Source: Streptomyces rishiriensis (GTDB taxonomy: Bacteria; Actinomycetota; Actinomycetes; Streptomycetales; Streptomycetaceae). From it: a stretch of 64,000 nt of DNA. Where the stretch lies: positions 5,394,001 through 5,458,000 of the forward strand of contig NZ_JAUSWV010000002.1 of assembly GCF_030815485.1 (NCBI RefSeq), given 5' to 3'. Position 1 is the stretch's first letter. Each line of letters starts with the position of its first letter. Of this stretch, positions 59,966 to 64,000 are shown piece by piece. The translations under genes were made by a program, and so were the position numbers. The notes below the pieces were generated by a model. That model was not told where the DNA came from and did no database searches. It was given only the letters and a program-made list of their open reading frames with translations.

Positions 59966-60343
59966 GTGCTGCAACCGCCGCATTCGCCCGTGCAGGTCGC
60001 CGCTGTTCCGGCCCAGCGGGTACCAGCGCGCGACAGGGATCAGGACGCCCCCTGGCATACCGAGGCGGTGTGCCGGCGCGACGAGGCAGGCCTGTTCTTC
60101 GCCCCCTCCAAGGAGCCCACGGCCGCCCGGCTCTCCCGCGAGCAGGCCGCGAAGCGGGTCTGCGCGGGCTGTCCGGTCATGGTCGAGTGCCGAGAACACG
60201 CGCTGCTCCAGCCCGAGCCGTACGGCGTCTGGGGCGGCCTCACCGCCGCCGAGCGCCGGGTGGCCCTCGCCCGGCGCCGCCGCCGGGACGTGGAACTGAA
60301 GAAGGCGGCCCAGTCCTCCGGCCGTATAGCCGCCGCGGGCTGA
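59966..60343 (+). CDS. wblI: WhiB-family iron-sulfur regulator (WblI-like)
   Basis: 125 residues with the four cluster cysteines Cys36, Cys66, Cys69 and Cys75 (AVCRRDEAG, RVCAGCPVMVEC), the GVWGG turn and a basic tail (ERRVALARRRRRDVELKK). WhiB-like proteins bind a 4Fe-4S cluster and sigma region 4. Its position just before glpX and near two fumarase genes resembles wblI in S. coelicolor, as I recall it; symbol tentative. GTG start with CAGGAG 7-8 bases before it. Confidence 0.9.
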   Translation: MLQPPHSPVQVAAVPAQRVPARDRDQDAPWHTEAVCRRDEAGLFFAPSKEPTAARLSREQAAKRVCAGCPVMVECREHALLQPEPYGVWGGLTAAERRVALARRRRRDVELKKAAQSSGRIAAAG

Positions 60344-60364
60344 GCGATCCTCGGGGTACGCGAA

Positions 60365-60396
60365 AGGGGCACCCCCACCGCACCGGGGGTGCCCCT
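60365..60396. terminator. Hairpin between convergent wblI and glpX
   Basis: AGGGGCACCCCC pairs perfectly with GGGGGTGCCCCT (12 bp) over an 8-base loop, 21 bases past the wblI stop and 17 before the glpX stop. Confidence 0.78.
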
Positions 60397-60413
60397 CTCA
60401 CGCACTACGGGGG

Positions 60414-61448
60414 TTACTTGGCCCGGTCGAAGTCGACCGCGCTGTAGGCCCGCAGCTTGCTCAGCCGATGTTCGGAGTCGATCCGCCGGACCGTCCCGGA
60501 CTTCGACCGCATGACGATCGAGTCGGTGATCGCGGTCTCCGACCGGTACCTGACCCCGCGCAGCAGCTCACCGTCGGTGATGCCGGTGGCGACGAAGAAC
60601 ACGTTCTCGCCGGTCACCAGGTCCTCGGTGGTCAGGACGCGGTCGAGGTCGTGGCCGGCGTCGAGCGCCCGCTGCCGTTCCTCGGCGTCCTTGGGCCACA
60701 GCTTGCCCTGGATGGTGCCACCCAGGCACTTCACGGCGCACGCCGAGATGATGCCCTCGGGGGTGCCGCCGACGCCGAGCAGCAGGTCGACGCCGGTGCC
60801 CTCGCGCAGGGCCAGGATCGACCCGGCGACATCACCGTCGGAGATCAGCTTGATGCGCGCGCCGGTCGCCCGGATCTCGTCGATGATCCCCTCGTGCCGA
60901 GGGCGGTCCAGGATGACGACGGTGACGTCCTCGGGCGTGGCCCGCTTGGCCTTGGCGACCCGTCGGATGTTCACGGCCACGGGCGCGTCGATGTCGACGA
61001 AGTCTGCGGCATCGGGGCCGGTGACCAGCTTGTCCATGTAGAAGACGGCGGACGGGTCGAACATCGCGCCCCGCTCGGTGGCCGCGAGGACGGCGATCGC
61101 GTTCGGCATGCCCTTCGCCGTCAGCGTGGTGCCGTCGATCGGGTCGACGGCGATGTCGACCTCGGGCCCGGTCCCGTCACCGACGCGCTCGCCGTTGAAG
61201 AGCATCGGGGCTTCGTCCTTCTCGCCCTCGCCGATGACGACCACGCCGTTCATCGACACGGTGGAGACGAGGGTCCGCATGGCGCGCACCGCGGCACCGT
61301 CGGCGCCGTTCTTGTCGCCGCGCCCCACCCAGCGGCCCGCGGCCATGGCGGCGGCTTCGGTCACCCGGACGAGTTCCAGGGCGAGGTTGCGGTCGGGGGC
61401 CTCGGAGGGGACATCGAGCTCGGACGGCAATTGATGATGCTCGGTCAT
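60414..61448 (-). CDS. glpX: Class II fructose-1,6-bisphosphatase
   Basis: 344 residues of the GlpX family, hydrolysing fructose 1,6-bisphosphate in gluconeogenesis. Metal and phosphate motifs are clear: GRGDKNGADGAAVRAMR, VVIGEGEKDEAPMLFNGE, IAVDPIDGTTLTAKG, LISDGDVAGSI and GVGGTPEGIISACAVKCLGG. ATG 61448 with GAAAGGTG upstream. With pckG at the other end of the window it gives two committed gluconeogenic steps. Confidence 0.96.
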   Translation of the reverse strand: MTEHHQLPSELDVPSEAPDRNLALELVRVTEAAAMAAGRWVGRGDKNGADGAAVRAMRTLVSTVSMNGVVVIGEGEKDEAPMLFNGERVGDGTGPEVDIAVDPIDGTTLTAKGMPNAIAVLAATERGAMFDPSAVFYMDKLVTGPDAADFVDIDAPVAVNIRRVAKAKRATPEDVTVVILDRPRHEGIIDEIRATGARIKLISDGDVAGSILALREGTGVDLLLGVGGTPEGIISACAVKCLGGTIQGKLWPKDAEERQRALDAGHDLDRVLTTEDLVTGENVFFVATGITDGELLRGVRYRSETAITDSIVMRSKSGTVRRIDSEHRLSKLRAYSAVDFDRAK

Positions 61449-61574
61449 CGGAGCGCACCTTTCTGATACGACGACGGCCGGATGAGGGTTCGATCCCGAC
61501 TCTATCGTCAGTCCGACAAGATGAGCAGGGGACCCCACGGATGAGCGCACCGGGCACCTGCGACGATAGGGGGC

Positions 61575-62099
61575 GTGGCAGGTTCGAACGGCAAGCAGAA
61601 GACGGCCCGCGACATGGTCATCTCCCTCGGGGTGATCTTGATCGCGGCATGGGTCATATACCTCTTTGTCCCACACGACGACCGCCCGCGCGAGGTCCAG
61701 CAGGTCGACTACCGCGTGGAGCTCCTCACGGCGCGCCGCGCGGCGACGTACCCGGTGGCGGCGCCCGAGGGTCTGCCCGACACCTGGAAGGCGACCTCGG
61801 TGCGGTTCCAGGGCGACGAGTTCGACGCCTGGCACCTCGGCTTCCACGCTCCCGACGGGGAGTACGTGGCGGTCGAGCAGTCGACTCGGCAGCGCTCGGA
61901 GTTCGTCCAGGAGGCCAGTCAGGGCTCGAAGGCGACCAAGGTCACCGAGCAGATCGGCGGCCGTACCTGGATCCGCTACACGGGCGGCCGCTACGACGCG
62001 CTCGTCCTCCAGGGCGCGGCGGGCTCCACGACCGTGGTGGCGGGCACGGGGTCCTTCGAGCAGCTGTCGACGATGGCCGGCGCGCTGAAGCTGGCGTGA
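61575..62099 (+). CDS. DUF4245 membrane-anchored protein
   Basis: 174 residues: short cytosolic N-terminus (MAGSNGKQKTARD), one membrane helix (MVISLGVILIAAWVIYLFV) and an outer DUF4245 domain (YPVAAPEGLPDTWKATSVRFQGDEFDAWHLGFHAPDGEYVAVEQS through IGGRTWIRYTGGRYDALVLQG). Function unknown. GTG start; no strong ribosome site, possibly leaderless. Divergent from glpX. Its stop codon forms the first bases of a 50-bp palindrome. Confidence 0.9.
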   Translation: MAGSNGKQKTARDMVISLGVILIAAWVIYLFVPHDDRPREVQQVDYRVELLTARRAATYPVAAPEGLPDTWKATSVRFQGDEFDAWHLGFHAPDGEYVAVEQSTRQRSEFVQEASQGSKATKVTEQIGGRTWIRYTGGRYDALVLQGAAGSTTVVAGTGSFEQLSTMAGALKLA

Positions 62100-62148
62100 A
62101 CACGTGAAGCGGCCCCCGGCGAGCTCGCCGGGGGCCGCTTCACGTGTT
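62099..62148. terminator. 50-bp perfect palindrome between convergent genes
   Basis: Two perfectly complementary 25-base halves meet at GAGCTC. It starts on the last base of the DUF4245 stop codon and ends 10 bases before the nitroreductase stop. A strong bidirectional terminator; unusually long with no mismatch. Confidence 0.85.
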
Positions 62149-62157
62149 ACGTCGCTG

Positions 62158-62748
62158 TCAGACGGTGGTGACGACCTCGTCGTACGCCAGGCGCGGGGAG
62201 CGCGGGTAGGAGGCGCCCTCGCCCGGCTTGCCGATGTTCACGACGATCAGCGGGGTGTGGTCGTCGTCCAGGAACTCCTTGCGGACGCCCTCGAAGTCGA
62301 CACCGGTCATCGGGCCGGCGGCCAGACCGGCGGCGCGGACGCCGATGATGAAGTACGCGGCCTGGAGGGCGGCGTTCAGCGCGGCGGAGCCTTCGCGGGC
62401 CGGGCGCTCGCTGAAGAAGAGGTCCTTGGCCTGCGGGAAGGCCGGGAGCAGGGTCGGCAGTTCCTCGTGGAACTCGTTGTCCGCGGAGAGGATCGCGACG
62501 AGCGGGGCGGTGGCGGTCTTGGCCCGGTTGCCCTCGGCCATGTGCCGCACCAGGCGCTCGCGGGCCTCGGGGGAGCGGACCAGGGTGATGCGCAGCGGAG
62601 TCTGGTTGAACGCCGTCGGGCCGTACTTGACCAGGTCGTAGATCGCCTGGACCTGCTCGTCGGTCACCGGCTCGTCGGTGAAGGTGTTCGCGGTGCGGGC
62701 CTCGCGGAACAGCAGGTCCTGGGCGGTGGGGTCAAGAACGAGAGACAT
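62158..62748 (-). CDS. Nitroreductase-family protein (RutE/malonic semialdehyde reductase type)
   Basis: 196 residues of the FMN-dependent nitroreductase fold, closest in pattern to RutE/HadB-like proteins: FREARTANTFTDEPVTDEQVQAIYDLVKYGPTAFNQTPLRI, LQAAYFIIGVRAAGLAAGPMTGVD and LIVVNIGKPGEGASYPRSPRL. NAD(P)H-dependent reductase of uncertain substrate. ATG 62748 chosen as the family start. A perfect 16-bp palindrome lies 38 bases upstream. Confidence 0.9.
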   Translation of the reverse strand: MSLVLDPTAQDLLFREARTANTFTDEPVTDEQVQAIYDLVKYGPTAFNQTPLRITLVRSPEARERLVRHMAEGNRAKTATAPLVAILSADNEFHEELPTLLPAFPQAKDLFFSERPAREGSAALNAALQAAYFIIGVRAAGLAAGPMTGVDFEGVRKEFLDDDHTPLIVVNIGKPGEGASYPRSPRLAYDEVVTTV

Positions 62749-62785
62749 GCGGAGACTTCCTCGTGGGGTGGCGCCGGGTCCCGTA

Positions 62786-62801
62786 CCGGACCGCGGTCCG
62801 G
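62786..62801. promoter_or_regulatory. Palindrome upstream of the nitroreductase gene
   Basis: CCGGACCGCGGTCCGG is a perfect 16-bp palindrome 38-53 bases before the ATG, near a TAT-containing patch that could be the -10 region. The 302-base gap 62749-63050 holds no other recognisable feature. An operator is possible, as is chance in GC-rich DNA. Confidence 0.35.
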
Positions 62802-63050
62802 ATAGGCTGACGGGACCGACAGTACGCGGAGAAGTTTCAAAGTTCAACAAAGGCCCGAAGTGGCGTGATCCGCTTCACAGGCCCGGTTCGCGAACTCGCT
62901 CCACACGCCCGCTCGCAGGCCACGCTCACCGGCCCGCTCGCCCGCCCGCTCAGGGTCCCGCTTCGCGGATCCGCCGAGCTCCCGCGTCGAGGGGCGGTCC
63001 CGTCGAGGGGCGGCGTCGGGTCGACGGCCGTCGCGTCGGGGGCCGTCGGC

Positions 63051-63275
63051 TCACTCCCCTTCTTCCGTTTCCCCCTCCTCGGCCAGCGCCGCGTCCAGCC
63101 GCGCCCGGGCGCCCTCCAGCCAGCGCCGGCAGACCTTGGCCAGCTCCTCACCGCGCTCCCAGAGGGCGAGTGACTCCTCCAGCGTCGTACCCCCCGCCTC
63201 CAGACGCCGTACGACCTCGATCAACTCGTCGCGGGCCTGCTCGTACCCGAGGGCCTCGTCCGTCTTGCTCGTCAT
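63051..63275 (-). CDS. xseB: Exodeoxyribonuclease VII small subunit
   Basis: 74 residues; helical XseB with LGYEQARDELIEVVRRLEAGGTTLEESLALWERGEELAKVCRRWLEGARARLD, the complete family signature, and an acidic tail. Pairs with XseA to degrade single-stranded DNA to acid-soluble oligonucleotides. Downstream of xseA by 27 bases on the same strand. Confidence 0.95.
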   Translation of the reverse strand: MTSKTDEALGYEQARDELIEVVRRLEAGGTTLEESLALWERGEELAKVCRRWLEGARARLDAALAEEGETEEGE

Positions 63276-63302
63276 GCACCCATTCCCGGTGATCGTTGCT
63301 GC

Positions 63303-64000
63303 CTAGTTCTCGGTGGTTCCGGTGGTTCCGGCGTCGGGGACGTCGTCGACGCGAACGGTGAACTCGCCCTCGGCGACCCGCGCGCGCAGCGTCTCGGCGG
63401 CCGTCACCTCGGCCGGGTCCCGCACCACGTGCCCGTCGGCCCTCTGGAGCACCGCGTAGCCCCGCTTCAGCGTCGCGGCGGGCGAGAGCGCCACTACGCG
63501 CGCGTGCGTGTGGGTCAGCTCGGAGTCGGCGCGGTCCAGCAGGTGCCCGACCGTGCGCCGGGAACGGTCGACGAGCGAGGAGACGTGATCGGCCCGCTCG
63601 TCGATCATCCGGTGCGGATCCTGTATGGCGGGCCGCGCGAGGGCGTGGGCGAGGCCGCGCTCCTCCCGCTCCAGGAAGGCCTGCGCGCATCGCCGCGCCC
63701 GCCCGCGCAGCATCCGCACCCGCTCCAGTTCCTCGCCGACGTCCGGTACGACCTTTTTCGCGGCGTCGGTCGGCGTCGAGGCGCGCAGGTCGGCCACATG
63801 GTCGAGCAGCGGGTTGTCCGGCTCGTGCCCGATCGCCGAGACGACCGGCGTACGACAGGCCGCGACCGCCCTGACCACCTGCTCGTCGGAGAACGGCAGC
63901 AGATCCTCCACGCTTCCCCCGCCGCGCGCGACGATGATCACGTCCACGTCGTCCAGGCCGTCCAGCTCCTTCACCGCCTGGACGACCTGCGTCACCGCGT
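63303..64000 (-). CDS. xseA: Exodeoxyribonuclease VII large subunit, C-terminal part
   Basis: The frame runs off the window end, so the OB-fold N-terminus and start are missing. About 232 residues are visible, with the catalytic-domain segments DVDVIIVARGGGSVEDLLPFSDEQVVRAVAACRTPVVSAIGHEPDNPLLDHVADLRASTPTDAA and a coiled-coil stretch, then AATLKRGYAVLQRADGHVV. The GHE(P/T)D motif is intact. In-frame GTG at 63995 is internal. Operon with xseB. Confidence 0.95.
   Translation of the reverse strand, partial: AVTQVVQAVKELDGLDDVDVIIVARGGGSVEDLLPFSDEQVVRAVAACRTPVVSAIGHEPDNPLLDHVADLRASTPTDAAKKVVPDVGEELERVRMLRGRARRCAQAFLEREERGLAHALARPAIQDPHRMIDERADHVSSLVDRSRRTVGHLLDRADSELTHTHARVVALSPAATLKRGYAVLQRADGHVVRDPAEVTAAETLRARVAEGEFTVRVDDVPDAGTTGTTEN

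Noticed and set aside
61486..61500. GGTTCGATCCC, resembling a tRNA T-loop
   Set aside because: No matching acceptor stem, anticodon or D-loop on either strand; it is the glpX promoter region.

Overview
The window is a chromosomal segment of a high-GC actinomycete, almost certainly a Streptomyces. Evidence: codons end in G or C almost throughout, GTG starts are common, and the gene content is typical (WhiB-like regulator, SigE-family ECF sigma factor, SpoIIE/HATPase phosphatase, GH18 chitinase with a DasR-type operator, Tad pilus locus, class I and class II fumarases next to a wblI-like gene and glpX). Leucine TTA codons are nearly absent; I find only two in clear genes plus one in a candidate small ORF. 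I see no insertion sequence, prophage, CRISPR array, rRNA or tRNA.

Layout. 1-9.2 kb: end of a DUF255/YyaL protein, a frameshifted Mut7-C nuclease, a TrhA/PAQR membrane protein with a palindromic operator, PEP carboxykinase (pckG), an alanine-type aminotransferase and a secreted trypsin-like protease. 9.3-16.3 kb: a divergent catabolic cluster (D-aminoacylase-family amidohydrolase and DSD1-type PLP enzyme on minus; KDG-type sugar kinase, IclR regulator, RidA and GntP permease on plus). I propose it degrades an N-acetylated amino-sugar acid (2-acetamido-2-deoxygluconate, the oxidised end of LPMO-cleaved chitin) to 2-keto-3-deoxygluconate and its phosphate. 16.3-24.3 kb: a small PH-like protein with a tandem repeat tail, a secreted zinc carboxypeptidase, an Nramp-like transporter, an ECF sigma factor with a duplicated-domain membrane partner, a second PH-like protein and a GH18 chitinase.

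24.5-36.2 kb is a complete Tad/Flp pilus locus for a monoderm: CpaB, TadZ, two TadE-like pseudopilins, TadA ATPase, TadB, TadC, an embedded histidine kinase/response regulator pair, Flp pilin, a TadG-like protein (apparently with a CTG start), a lipoprotein and an OmpA-domain protein. The response regulator carries a TTA codon, tying it to bldA. No prepilin peptidase lies in the window.

36.1-49.7 kb: DUF192, RibD/DHFR-like, methyltransferase, cis-prenyl transferase (uppS) with a long leader holding an intrinsic terminator, PIN-PhoH ATPase, tandem secreted SLT transglycosylases, an AI-2E family transporter, a PadR/ABC/FtsX operon and an SPFH/ribbon-helix-helix operon. 50-64 kb: class A penicillin-binding protein, SpoIIE phosphatase, DUF402, frameshifted fumC, intact class I fumarase, DUF1707/LiaF-like protein, WhiB-like protein, glpX, DUF4245, nitroreductase, xseB and the partial xseA. 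Convergent genes are repeatedly separated by perfect GC-rich palindromes.

Two conserved genes (Mut7-C and fumC) each carry a single extra base in a G/C run. This may be sequencing error, so the quality of homopolymer calls should be checked before calling them pseudogenes.
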